Shown here: positions 14,666-21,682 of the stretch, in pieces
Numbering within the stretch: the stretch's first letter is position 1
Layout: each line of letters begins with the position of its first letter
Assembly (NCBI GenBank): GCA_903901045.1
Contig: CAIUPP010000133.1
Span: 1-36,711, forward strand
Reading direction: 5' to 3'
DNA: 36,711 nt
Origin: an uncultured Planctomycetota bacterium
Lineage (GTDB): Bacteria > Planctomycetota > Brocadiia > CAIUPP01
The notes under the pieces: model-generated
Seen by the model: the letters and a program-made list of their open reading frames with translations, nothing else
Told to the model about the DNA's origin: nothing
The model's database searches: none
Position numbers and translations under genes: made by a program

Positions 14666-15382
14666 ATGAACTGCACCGTCGTCATGCCCACTTACAACGA
14701 GCGCCCGAACATCGCCGCCGTCATCGCCGGCGTCCTGGCGAACGGCCCGGAATGGCGCGTCCTGGTGGTGGATGACAACTCCCCCGATGGCACCGGCGAA
14801 GTCGTCGATCAACTCGCCGCCTCGAACCCGCGCATCCGCATCCTGCACCGGGCGGGCAAGCTGGGCCTCGGCACGGCGTATCGCGATGGACTCTCGCTGG
14901 CGCTGAAGGAGGGGGCTGATTACGCCTGCACAATGGACAGCGACTTTTCCCACAACCCCGCTGTCCTGCCGCAGCTTCGGCGGCTAGCCGAGGCGCAGGG
15001 GGCGGCGCATGGCTCGCGCTACGTGGCGGGGGGGGCGGTTCAGGACTGGGGGCTGATGCGCAAGTTCAACAGCGCGATGGCCAATATCCTCACGCGCCTC
15101 ATCTTCGGCGTCAATCTGCGCGACTGCACCTCCGGCTTCCGCTGCTACCGGCGTGACATTCTGGAGCGATTGGAGCCGGTCACCCTCACCGCCCGCGGCT
15201 ACGCCGTCCTGGAGGAACTTCTCTACCGCTGCTCCCGGCTCGGCATCCAACCCGCCGAATTCCCCATCACGTTCGTCGACCGGAAGGCGGGGGAGTCCAA
15301 GATCAACCCCGGCGAATCATTCCGCGGATTGACGATGCTGCTGAAGCTGAAGGTGCGGGGGTGGCGGGCGAAGGGGGGCTAA
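14666..15382 (+). CDS. Polyprenol-phosphate mannose synthase-like glycosyltransferase (GT2)
   Basis: 238 residues, single catalytic domain, cytoplasmic face of the membrane. It is expected to transfer a sugar (usually mannose from GDP-mannose) to a polyprenyl phosphate. The sequence starts MNCTVVMPTYNERPNI, has VVDDNSPDGTGEVV (34-47), RILHRAGKLGLGTAYRDG, the metal-binding DSD in CTMDSDFSHNP (88-98), and the Dpm1-type NLRDCTSGFRCYRRDILE and FVDRKAGESK. There is no C-terminal membrane domain, as in short DPM1-type enzymes. No Shine-Dalgarno is visible before the ATG at 14666, consistent with a leaderless transcript. Donor sugar and acceptor are inferred from the family. Confidence 0.9.
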   Translation: MNCTVVMPTYNERPNIAAVIAGVLANGPEWRVLVVDDNSPDGTGEVVDQLAASNPRIRILHRAGKLGLGTAYRDGLSLALKEGADYACTMDSDFSHNPAVLPQLRRLAEAQGAAHGSRYVAGGAVQDWGLMRKFNSAMANILTRLIFGVNLRDCTSGFRCYRRDILERLEPVTLTARGYAVLEELLYRCSRLGIQPAEFPITFVDRKAGESKINPGESFRGLTMLLKLKVRGWRAKGG

Positions 15383-15423
15383 GCAAACGGCTGATTTCTG
15401 AGAGCGAGGTGAGAGGAAAAGAC

Positions 15424-15825
15424 ATGGATGACAATAATGAACAGACAACCGATAACGTTCTTCAGGAACACCTTTGGTTCACAGCAACGACTCTCGGGGC
15501 AAACGTGCTTCTCATGTCGGGTTCCGCGCAGACCAACTTCCACTGGCTGGCACGCATGGTTTCAGTGATTCTCTCGCTATTCGCCGTATATCTCATTCTG
15601 GAACGTTCGGCAGGCAAAGCGAAGAAAGTCAAGTATCCCGAAGGCTTGCTGGAAAAGGAAGACAAAAGTTGGCGAGACAAACGGTGTGAAACATGGGCAC
15701 GGTGGAAGGCAATGCCTGAGCATTCCCGTTGGGTGCTGTTTGAGTGCAGCGGGTCGCTCTTCTATTCACTTTTGGTTGTTGGCTCGTGTGTGGCAGTTTG
15801 GCTAAGCGGACCCAAGTGCCCCTGA
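15424..15825 (+). CDS. Hypothetical membrane protein
   Basis: 133 residues, not recognised. Predicted membrane segments lie at about 15-33 (LWFTATTLGANVLLMSG), 38-58 (WLARMVSVILSLFAVYLIL) and 106-127 (LFYSLLVVGSCVAVWLSG), with a charged middle containing KKVKYPEGLLEKEDKSW. The ATG at 15424 is preceded by GAGAGGAAAA. The coding sequence is visibly less GC-rich than dpm1 upstream and the TPR gene downstream, which suggests horizontal acquisition, though no repeat brackets it. Confidence 0.6.
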   Translation: MDDNNEQTTDNVLQEHLWFTATTLGANVLLMSGSAQTNFHWLARMVSVILSLFAVYLILERSAGKAKKVKYPEGLLEKEDKSWRDKRCETWARWKAMPEHSRWVLFECSGSLFYSLLVVGSCVAVWLSGPKCP

Positions 15826-15896
15826 GCAATATGTATCCGTACGGAAGAGCGCCATCCAAAGCACAAGGCCATGTGTACAACTATCCGTCCTTATGT

Positions 15897-15926
15897 TTGC
15901 GTCTCCCCAGTTGCTAGAGCTATAAT
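15897..15926 (+). promoter_or_regulatory. Promoter for the exported TPR-like protein
   Basis: TTGCGT (15897-15902), an 18-bp spacer, then a perfect TATAAT (15921-15926). The gene starts 47 bases downstream. Confidence 0.55.
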
Positions 15927-15972
15927 CCCTTTGTACTTGGCCCCGGTCTGCTCGATGCTAAAGGAGATTCCG

Positions 15973-16836
15973 ATGAAAGCGCGCGTGGTGGCGATGGCGG
16001 TGATTGGCTTGTTCATCTCGGCGGCGATGGCGTTGGCGGCGTTCTGCCCGATCTGCTTCCAGGCGATCCCCGACGGCGAGAAATATTGCAGCCGCCACAA
16101 GCAGGAAATGGTTGCCAAGAGCATCTCCACCACCGATGAGGCCAAGGTCGTCGCCGGCCTCGATCAGGCCCGCGCACAGTACCGGCAGCAACTGGAAACG
16201 CTCAAGGCGTTCTATGAGCAGCGCGGCAATGCCGCCAATCTCAAGAAGGTCGAAGCCGAGATCAAGGATTACGACGCTGCGCGTCACGTGGCTTTCGTCA
16301 ACTGGGAAGATTCCATCCCCGCGCCCGAGGCGAAGGAGGCTAACGCCGACGCCGACAAGCTCCTGGCCGATGCTGATGCGATGAAGAAGGGGACCGGTCT
16401 GCTGGGCATCGTCAAGTCCAAGCGCATGGGAGAGGCGGCGGGGGTGTACCGCGAGATCCTCACGAAGTACCCCACCAGCACCGCCGTCGAGCCGGCCGCC
16501 TACGCGCTGGGTGATTACTATTCCAGCGGCGACGACAAGCACTATGCGCGCGCCGTGAAGTTCTATGAAATGTGCTATCTCTCCAATCCCGCCACCACGC
16601 GCGACGCGCTCATGCGCGCCGCTTCGGTGTGCGAGGATGACCTCGGTGACCGCGAGAACGCCGCCCGCTACTACTGGATGGTCGCCTACGGCAAGACGGC
16701 CGCTTCCGCCATCGACGGGAAGAAGGCCGAACTCCACTTGAAAGGTCTCCAGAAGGGCGGGTTCGGCGCTTCCTACAAGCTGGAGGAAAAGACCGAGGAG
16801 GCGAAGCCTCTGCCGCCCGTCGTGCCGCCGAAGTAA
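15973..16836 (+). CDS. Exported tetratricopeptide-like protein with zinc-finger-like N-terminus
   Basis: 287 residues. Residues 1-23 form a signal peptide (VVAMAVIGLFISAAMALAA). Just after it, CPICFQAIPDGEKYCSRH gives a C-x2-C...C-x2-H arrangement like a zinc-ribbon. A helical region follows with coiled-coil character (about 50-110), then repeated helix pairs AAGVYREILTKYPTSTAVEP, AYALGDYYSSGDDKHYARAV and KFYEMCYLSNPATTRDALMR, typical of TPR/outer-membrane assembly scaffolds. The end is proline-rich (LPPVVPPK). The role is unknown. The ATG at 15973 has AAGGAG six bases upstream. Confidence 0.72.
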   Translation: MKARVVAMAVIGLFISAAMALAAFCPICFQAIPDGEKYCSRHKQEMVAKSISTTDEAKVVAGLDQARAQYRQQLETLKAFYEQRGNAANLKKVEAEIKDYDAARHVAFVNWEDSIPAPEAKEANADADKLLADADAMKKGTGLLGIVKSKRMGEAAGVYREILTKYPTSTAVEPAAYALGDYYSSGDDKHYARAVKFYEMCYLSNPATTRDALMRAASVCEDDLGDRENAARYYWMVAYGKTAASAIDGKKAELHLKGLQKGGFGASYKLEEKTEEAKPLPPVVPPK

Positions 16837-16838
16837 CT

Positions 16839-16902
16839 CAATGGGCAATGGGGAATTGTCAATGGTCAATGAACATTGGCAATTGACCGTTGCCCATTGA
16901 CC
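16839..16902. repeat. Inverted microrepeat (CAATGGGCAATG words)
   Basis: Left arm 16839-16871 and right arm 16874-16902 consist of words such as CAATGG, CAATTG and GGTCAATG in opposite orientation, almost without a loop. It follows the TPR gene stop and precedes the por promoter, so it may double as a terminator-like hairpin. Confidence 0.7.
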
Positions 16903-16917
16903 ATTTCCATCCAATGC

Positions 16918-16946
16918 TTGACAGTTCTTCTCACCCGAGCTAAACT
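16918..16946 (+). promoter_or_regulatory. Sigma-70 promoter for porGDAB
   Basis: TTGACA (16918-16923), a 17-bp spacer, then TAAACT (16941-16946). The leader to porG is about 175 nt. It includes a GCGATTGCGAGGAGCGTAGC segment (17013-17032) that resembles a dispersed intergenic repeat I recall from other genomes. Confidence 0.72.
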
Positions 16947-17126
16947 GATTCTTTCCGCGTTCGTCGCATTTTAAACGCTATGCGAAAACGTAATACGTTG
17001 GTTACGTTGCCGCGATTGCGAGGAGCGTAGCGACGAAGAGCCTTTGTTCGCTCGCAGTGCTGAGACTCCACGTAGGCGCAACCATTTGCCGCCGCTCGAT
17101 TTATTCTTGAAGTTGGAGTGACATTC

Positions 17127-17699
17127 ATGCCTGAAAAGATGGTGGAAATTCGTTGGCACGCCCGAGGCGGGCAGGGGGCCAAGACGGCCGCCACGCTGGT
17201 CGCCGCGGTCGCGCTGGAGGAAGGAAAGTACAGCCAGGGCTTCCCCGACTACGGCCCGGAGCGCGAAGGCGCGCCCATCCGCGGCTACACCCGGATCAGC
17301 GATACGCCGATCTATGTCCACAGCGCGATCTACGCCCCGGACATCGTCGTGGTCCTCGACCCGACGCTGCTCGATTCCGTGGACGTCAGCGACGGCCTCA
17401 AGGAGGGGGGGATGATCCTGATCAACTCCGCCAAGGCCCCCGCCGAACTGCGCAAGCAGCTCAAGATCAAGAACGCGAAGGTGTACACCGTGGACGCGAC
17501 GCAGATTTCCATCGAGGAGATCGGCCGCTCCATTCCGAACACCCCGATGATGGGCGCGCTGATGAAGGTGATGCCGATCCTCAAGCTCGAGACGATCCTC
17601 GCGGACGTCGAGAAGAAGTTCAAGTCCAAGGGTGACCGGATTGTGCAGGGGAACTTCCGCGCCATCCGCCGCGCCTTTGAGGAGGTTAAAGAAGGATGA
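17127..17699 (+). CDS. porG: Pyruvate:ferredoxin oxidoreductase, gamma subunit
   Basis: 190 residues. First gene of a four-gene 2-oxoacid:ferredoxin oxidoreductase operon; the complex oxidatively decarboxylates a 2-oxoacid to acyl-CoA and reduces ferredoxin, or runs in reverse. The gamma domain signature is WHARGGQGAKTAATLVA (about 9-25), followed by SQGFPDYGPEREGAPIRGYT and ILINSAKAP. GGAG lies 8 bases upstream of the ATG at 17127; a GTG three codons earlier is possible. It overlaps porD by 4 bp. Confidence 0.93.
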   Translation: MPEKMVEIRWHARGGQGAKTAATLVAAVALEEGKYSQGFPDYGPEREGAPIRGYTRISDTPIYVHSAIYAPDIVVVLDPTLLDSVDVSDGLKEGGMILINSAKAPAELRKQLKIKNAKVYTVDATQISIEEIGRSIPNTPMMGALMKVMPILKLETILADVEKKFKSKGDRIVQGNFRAIRRAFEEVKEG

Positions 17700-17998
17700 G
17701 CAAGCTGCCCAACTGGAGAGAGCTGGCCACCGGCGGGATCGTCCCGAAGGGGGGCAACAGCGACGAGAAGGACGTATCGGGCTGGCGTACGTATCGCCCG
17801 ATCCATGACAAGCAGAAGTGCATCAACTGCCTGCGCTGCTGGATTTTCTGCCCCGACTCGGCCATTCAGGCCAAGGATGGGAAGATCACCGGCATCGACT
17901 ACAAGCACTGCAAGGGGTGCGGCATCTGCGCCGCGGAGTGCCCCAAGAAAGTCACCGCAATCACCATGAAACTCGAGAGCGAAATCAAGAAGGACTAA
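17696..17998 (+). CDS. porD: Pyruvate:ferredoxin oxidoreductase, delta (2[4Fe-4S]) subunit
   Basis: 100 residues. It carries two intact C-x2-C-x2-C-x3-C motifs: KCINCLRCWIFCPD (C42, C45, C48, C52) and HCKGCGICAAECPK (C72, C75, C78, C82). These bind two [4Fe-4S] clusters that pass electrons from the TPP/FeS centre in PorB to ferredoxin. The N-terminal ~35 residues, containing NWRELATGG, are typical of delta subunits. ATGA overlaps with porG, and porA follows after 5 bp. Confidence 0.95.
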   Translation: MSKLPNWRELATGGIVPKGGNSDEKDVSGWRTYRPIHDKQKCINCLRCWIFCPDSAIQAKDGKITGIDYKHCKGCGICAAECPKKVTAITMKLESEIKKD

Positions 17999-18003
17999 CG
18001 GCA

Positions 18004-19179
18004 ATGGCGAAATTCGAATCCCTCACCGGCAATGACGCGGCCGCCCATGCCCTCCGGCAATGCAAGCCCGACGTCGCCGCCGCGTACCCGATCACCCCGC
18101 AGACGGAACTGATGCACAAGTTCGCCGAGTTCGTGGCGAACGGCAAGGTGGACACGGAAGTCATCCTGGTGGAATCCGAGCACAGCGCGATGAGCGCGGC
18201 CATTGGCTCCTCCGCCGCCGGCGCGCGCACTTTCACCGCCACCTCCGCGAACGGCCTCGCGCTGATGTGGGAAGTGGTGTACATCGCCGCCTCCAACCGG
18301 CTCCCCATCGTCATGCCGGAAGTGAACCGCGCCCTGAGCGGCCCCATCAACATCCATTGCGACCACTCCGACAGCATGGGCTGCCGCGACAGCGGCTGGA
18401 TTCAGCTTTTCTGCGAGAACGGCCAGGAAGCGTACGACACCGTCATCCAGGCGTTCCGGATCTCGGAGAACCCGAAGGTCCTTCTCCCCACGATGATCTG
18501 CTTCGACGGTTTCATCATCAGCCACACCAACGAGCCGGTGGCCATGCTGAAGGACGAGGCGGTGTCGCAGTTCGTCGGCGTGTACAAGCCCGACCGCGCG
18601 CTGCTGGACGTGGAGAACCCGTACACTTTCGGCCCGCTGGACTTGCCGGAGTGGTACTTCGAGCACAAGCGGCAGCAGGTCGAAGCCATGCGCAACTCCT
18701 TCGAGGTCATTGAATCGGTCGGCGCGGAGTTCGGCAAGCTCTCCGGGCGGCCGTACGGGCTGATGGATGGATACCGCATGGAGGACGCCGAGGTGGTGCT
18801 CGTCGCGCTGGGCAGCACCTGCGGCACGGCCCGCGTGGCCGTGGACGTCGCCCGCGAGCAGGGGGTCAAGGCCGGCCTGCTCAAGCTGCGGGCGTTCCGC
18901 CCCTTCCCGATCAAGCAGCTTCGCCAGGCGCTTTCCAAGGCCAAGGTGGTCGGCGTGTTCGACCGCTCGATCTCCTTCGGCATCGAAGGCGGCCCGCTCT
19001 TCCATGAAGTGCGCTCCAGCCTGTATGGCGGCAAGCAGCCGGTGATCCCGTTCGTGTACGGGCTCGGCGGCCGCGACATCCGAGTCGAGCAGATTGCAGA
19101 AGCATTCAAGACCCTTCAGCAGGTTGGCAAGTCCGGCGCCATGGACCGCGACGTGGAATTCATCGGCCTTCGGGACTAG
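18004..19179 (+). CDS. porA: Pyruvate:ferredoxin oxidoreductase, alpha subunit
   Basis: 391 residues. The N-terminal pyrimidine-binding region reads TGNDAAAHALRQCKPDVAAA then YPITPQTELMHKFAE and VESEHSAMSAAIGSSAAGAR. It is followed by SANGLALMWEVVYIAA and LSGPINIHCDHSDSMG. The transketolase-C-like domain starts near 255 (VVLVALGSTCGTARVAVD) and includes LRAFRPFPIKQLRQAL. Length and motifs fit pyruvate- or 2-oxoisovalerate-type enzymes; substrate choice cannot be settled by eye, though the pattern favours pyruvate. It starts 5 bp after the porD stop. The longer frame to 17818 overlaps porD and is rejected. Confidence 0.93.
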   Translation: MAKFESLTGNDAAAHALRQCKPDVAAAYPITPQTELMHKFAEFVANGKVDTEVILVESEHSAMSAAIGSSAAGARTFTATSANGLALMWEVVYIAASNRLPIVMPEVNRALSGPINIHCDHSDSMGCRDSGWIQLFCENGQEAYDTVIQAFRISENPKVLLPTMICFDGFIISHTNEPVAMLKDEAVSQFVGVYKPDRALLDVENPYTFGPLDLPEWYFEHKRQQVEAMRNSFEVIESVGAEFGKLSGRPYGLMDGYRMEDAEVVLVALGSTCGTARVAVDVAREQGVKAGLLKLRAFRPFPIKQLRQALSKAKVVGVFDRSISFGIEGGPLFHEVRSSLYGGKQPVIPFVYGLGGRDIRVEQIAEAFKTLQQVGKSGAMDRDVEFIGLRD

Positions 19180-19216
19180 ACGCACCCTCCCGGACGCCGG
19201 ATTAGAGGATAGGACA

Positions 19217-20167
19217 ATGGCAATCAATCTCAAGACGCTCTCCGCGAAGCCGGAACTTCTCGCCGGCGGGCATGCCGCCTGCGCCGGCTGCACCGGCCCC
19301 ACCGTCCTGCGCCAGGCGCTTCTGGCCGCCGAGACCCCGCTGGTCTGCGGCAGCGCGACGGGCTGCATGGAAGTGGTGACCACGCTCTATCCGCACACGG
19401 CGTGGCGCACGCCGTTCATTCACAACGCTTTCGAGAACAGCGCCGCCACGATGAGCGGCGTCGAGACCGCTTTCCGCGCGCTTCGCAAGAAGGGGCGCAT
19501 CCCCGACCGCGAGATCGGCTTCATCGCGTTCGGCGGCGACGGCGGCACGTACGACATCGGCCTTCAGTCGCTCTCCGGAATGCTCGAGCGCGGCCACAAG
19601 ATGCTCTACATCTGCTACGACAACGAAGCATACATGAACACCGGCATTCAGCGCTCCAGCTCGACCCCGAAGGGGGCCGACACCACCACCGCCCCGGCCG
19701 GCTCGGTCAAGGCGGGCAAGGAACAGAACCGCAAGGACCTCACCGCCATCGTGATCGCTCACAACCCCGCCTACGTCGCTCAGGCGACGCCGTCGGACCC
19801 GCGCGATTTCATGGCCAAGGTGCAGAAGGCGCTCAAGGCCGACGGCCCCTCGTTCATCAACTGCATCGCCCCGTGCCATCGCGGCTGGCGCTGCAAGCCG
19901 GATAGCGGCATCGCCATCGCGCAGTTGGCCGTCGAGACCTGCTTCTGGCCGCTCTTCGAGTGGGAGCGCCCGGGCAAGTTCACCGTCAATTACAAGCCGA
20001 AGGAGAAGAAGCCGCTGGAGGAGTGGCTCAAGCTTCAGGGCCGCTTCAAGCACCTCTTCGAGCCGAAGAACAAGCCGATACTCGATGAGCTTCAGCGCGA
20101 CGTGGACAGCCGCTGGGTGGAACTGCTCGCCGCGGAGGAGCGCACGAAGGATGTTCAGGTGAAGTAG
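19217..20167 (+). CDS. porB: Pyruvate:ferredoxin oxidoreductase, beta subunit
   Basis: 316 residues, TPP-binding subunit with a [4Fe-4S] cluster. Cluster cysteines are C22 and C25 (ACAGCTGP), C50 (SATGCMEV) and one in CIAPCHRGWRC. The TPP/Mg site is FGGDGGTYDIGLQSLSGMLE, followed by ICYDNEAYMNTGIQRSSSTP and GADTTTAP, which are characteristic of PorB. The C-terminal helix region contains EWLKLQGRFKHLF. GAGGATAGGA precedes the ATG at 19217. It is the last gene of the operon, closed by the hairpin at 20195-20225. Confidence 0.95.
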   Translation: MAINLKTLSAKPELLAGGHAACAGCTGPTVLRQALLAAETPLVCGSATGCMEVVTTLYPHTAWRTPFIHNAFENSAATMSGVETAFRALRKKGRIPDREIGFIAFGGDGGTYDIGLQSLSGMLERGHKMLYICYDNEAYMNTGIQRSSSTPKGADTTTAPAGSVKAGKEQNRKDLTAIVIAHNPAYVAQATPSDPRDFMAKVQKALKADGPSFINCIAPCHRGWRCKPDSGIAIAQLAVETCFWPLFEWERPGKFTVNYKPKEKKPLEEWLKLQGRFKHLFEPKNKPILDELQRDVDSRWVELLAAEERTKDVQVK

Positions 20168-20194
20168 AGCTTCGCCGAACGGATGAAACGTTAC

Positions 20195-20225
20195 CGGGCC
20201 GGAGGGAGCGTAACCCTCCGGCCCG
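20195..20225 (+). terminator. Rho-independent-type terminator after porB
   Basis: A perfect 12-bp GC-rich stem (CGGGCCGGAGGG with its complement at 20214-20225), a 7-base loop and a short downstream TTTT at 20231-20234. It lies 27 bp after the porB stop. Confidence 0.8.
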
Positions 20226-20262
20226 CGTCGTTTTGGGACTGGAAATGGGGGGAAATTTCCTA

Positions 20263-20291
20263 TTGATTAGGATGGGGGGGCGTACTACAAT
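20263..20291 (+). promoter_or_regulatory. Promoter for the zinc-ribbon lipoprotein
   Basis: TTGATT (20263-20268), a 17-bp spacer, then TACAAT (20286-20291). The gene begins about 100 nt downstream. Confidence 0.65.
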
Positions 20292-20392
20292 CAGCCTCGT
20301 GAGGATTCCCATCGGGGAGATGAAGCAACGAGCATGGGCGGGCAGCATGGGCTGGCATCAGAGCTTGTGCGCCAATGATCGGAGGGCGTGAA

Positions 20393-20737
20393 ATGAGTCG
20401 GAAAGTGGCCGGGATGTGCGCGCTGTCGATGGTCGCGGTTGCGGTCGCCTGTCTTCTCCTGCTGACGGTTGGAGCGGGTTGCCAGACGGCGGGTAAACAG
20501 GTCTCGGACAAGCCGGATGCGCTGTGCCCGGACTGCCATGTCGTGACCGTCACCAGCAGCATCAAGGGAGTCAACTTCACGACGTACAAGTGCCCGACCT
20601 GCGGCAAGACCTATGAGTTGGATACCAGCGGCGGCTACCTGCCCCCGAAGGAAGTGCTCGTTTGCCCGCATTGCGGCGCTGTGGTCATGGAATGCCCCAC
20701 TTGCAGGGCCAAGCATGGGGTGGATATCCGGCAGTAG
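20393..20737 (+). CDS. Small exported protein with four CxxC zinc-ribbon knuckles
   Basis: 114 residues, not a family I can name. A hydrophobic signal (LSMVAVAVACLLLLTVGAGC) ends at Cys30, which may be lipidated, although the residue three before it is Gly rather than Leu. The mature part has four C-x2-C pairs: C45/C48 (CPDC), C67/C70 (CPTC), C91/C94 (CPHC) and C101/C104 (CPTC), arranged as two zinc ribbons separated by a Gly/Pro linker. GGAGG is a clear binding site before the ATG at 20393. Zinc ribbons are rare outside the cytoplasm, so either this is a metal-binding or metal-sensing envelope protein or the cysteines have another role. Confidence 0.68.
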   Translation: MSRKVAGMCALSMVAVAVACLLLLTVGAGCQTAGKQVSDKPDALCPDCHVVTVTSSIKGVNFTTYKCPTCGKTYELDTSGGYLPPKEVLVCPHCGAVVMECPTCRAKHGVDIRQ

Positions 20738-20840
20738 CGTTCGATGCGGTGAGATATGTCGCGCATTCGGGGACAAGCCACTGGCTTGTCCCCGAGTGTT
20801 TAATAGGACGTCGCGCGCCGCGAGACTCTTGCTCGCGCCG

Positions 20841-21551
20841 TCAACCGCACTTCGGCGAGCGGGCATCCGCCAGCCAGCAGAAGAGCTTCATCTGCTGCGG
20901 GCTGTCCAGCATCTCTTCGGGATGCCATTGGACGCCGATCACGGGCAGATCGTCCAGCGGCTCGATCGCCTCGATTACCCCGTCATCGCTGATGGCGCTT
21001 ATGCGTATTCCCGTCGCCGTCTGGTCGACGGCCTGATGGTGCGAGGAGTTCACTTCCAGCGGGCCGGTCCCCAGAATGGAGGCGAGACGTGTTCCATGCG
21101 AGATGTTCACGATATGCCGCAGACGCGGCCGCCCCGTGCGCTGGTGATGATGCGCCGTAGGCAGGTGCTGGATGAGCGTCCCGCCGAAGTAGACGTTGAG
21201 CAACTGGCATCCATGGCAGATTCCGAGGATCGGCATCCGCCGTTTCAGCGCGGCCTGAATCAGCCGCTGGTCGAAGAGATCGCGCCGCGGGTGGACGGGG
21301 TGGGTCTCCGCCCGCGCCGCCTGACCGTACCGCCAGGGGGGGGTGTCCGGACCGCCGGACAGAATCAGGCCGTCCATCCGGTCCAGCGCCGCTTCCAGCG
21401 TCTCTTCGTGGTTTACCGGCGGGAGCAGCAGTGGCACCGCCCCGATCGACTCCACGCCGTCGAAGTACTCGGAATTCAGGTAGAATTCGTCCGTATGCTC
21501 ATCCGCCACCTGCCGGAAGCCGCCGGCAATCCCTATCACCTTCCGCGCCAT
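20841..21551 (-). CDS. Class I glutamine amidotransferase, gamma-glutamyl-GABA hydrolase (peptidase C26) family
   Basis: 236 residues. It starts MARKVIGIAGGFRQ, has DGLILSGGPDTPPWRYG (the C26 family loop), the catalytic Cys in LGICHGCQLLNVYFGG, VNSSHHQAVD, and the catalytic His/Glu in GVQWHPEEM. These are the PuuD-like features. The enzyme hydrolyses gamma-glutamyl amides; the exact substrate is unknown and no polyamine genes are nearby. The ATG at 21551 has AAGGAGAA upstream, and a strong promoter at 21580-21608 rules out the longer frame. Confidence 0.9.
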   Translation of the reverse strand: MARKVIGIAGGFRQVADEHTDEFYLNSEYFDGVESIGAVPLLLPPVNHEETLEAALDRMDGLILSGGPDTPPWRYGQAARAETHPVHPRRDLFDQRLIQAALKRRMPILGICHGCQLLNVYFGGTLIQHLPTAHHHQRTGRPRLRHIVNISHGTRLASILGTGPLEVNSSHHQAVDQTATGIRISAISDDGVIEAIEPLDDLPVIGVQWHPEEMLDSPQQMKLFCWLADARSPKCG

Positions 21552-21579
21552 CGCGCTTCTCCTTGCTGGAACCGACTGC

Positions 21580-21608
21580 ATCGTAAAGGCATCGGCCAGC
21601 CGTGTCAA
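21580..21608 (-). promoter_or_regulatory. Sigma-70 promoter for the amidotransferase gene
   Basis: TTGACA (21608-21603), a 17-bp spacer, then TACGAT (21585-21580) on the minus strand. The leader is about 22-25 nt and ends in the Shine-Dalgarno. Confidence 0.75.
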
Positions 21609-21669
21609 CGGGGAGCTACTTCCCGTTTGTGTGCTCCGACTGTCTGTGTTTATCTGTGGACAAAATCCG

Positions 21670-21675
21670 TATAAT
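21670..21675 (+). promoter_or_regulatory. Consensus -10 box directly before the methyltransferase ATG
   Basis: A perfect TATAAT ends 7 bases before the ATG at 21683. No good -35 is seen (TGTTTA at 21647) and there is no Shine-Dalgarno. The preceding 21640-21660 contains words of the CTGTGTTTATCTGTGGA microrepeat family. A leaderless transcript is likely. Confidence 0.5.
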
Positions 21676-21682
21676 ATCCCGC

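Noticed and set aside
17995-19383. 462-codon minus-strand open frame opposite porA
   Set aside because: Antisense shadow of porA, with no start signal or recognisable motifs.
20195-20225. A small RNA or leader of the next gene
   Set aside because: The perfect GC stem followed by TTTT directly after porB is adequately explained as a terminator, and the next promoter starts downstream of it.
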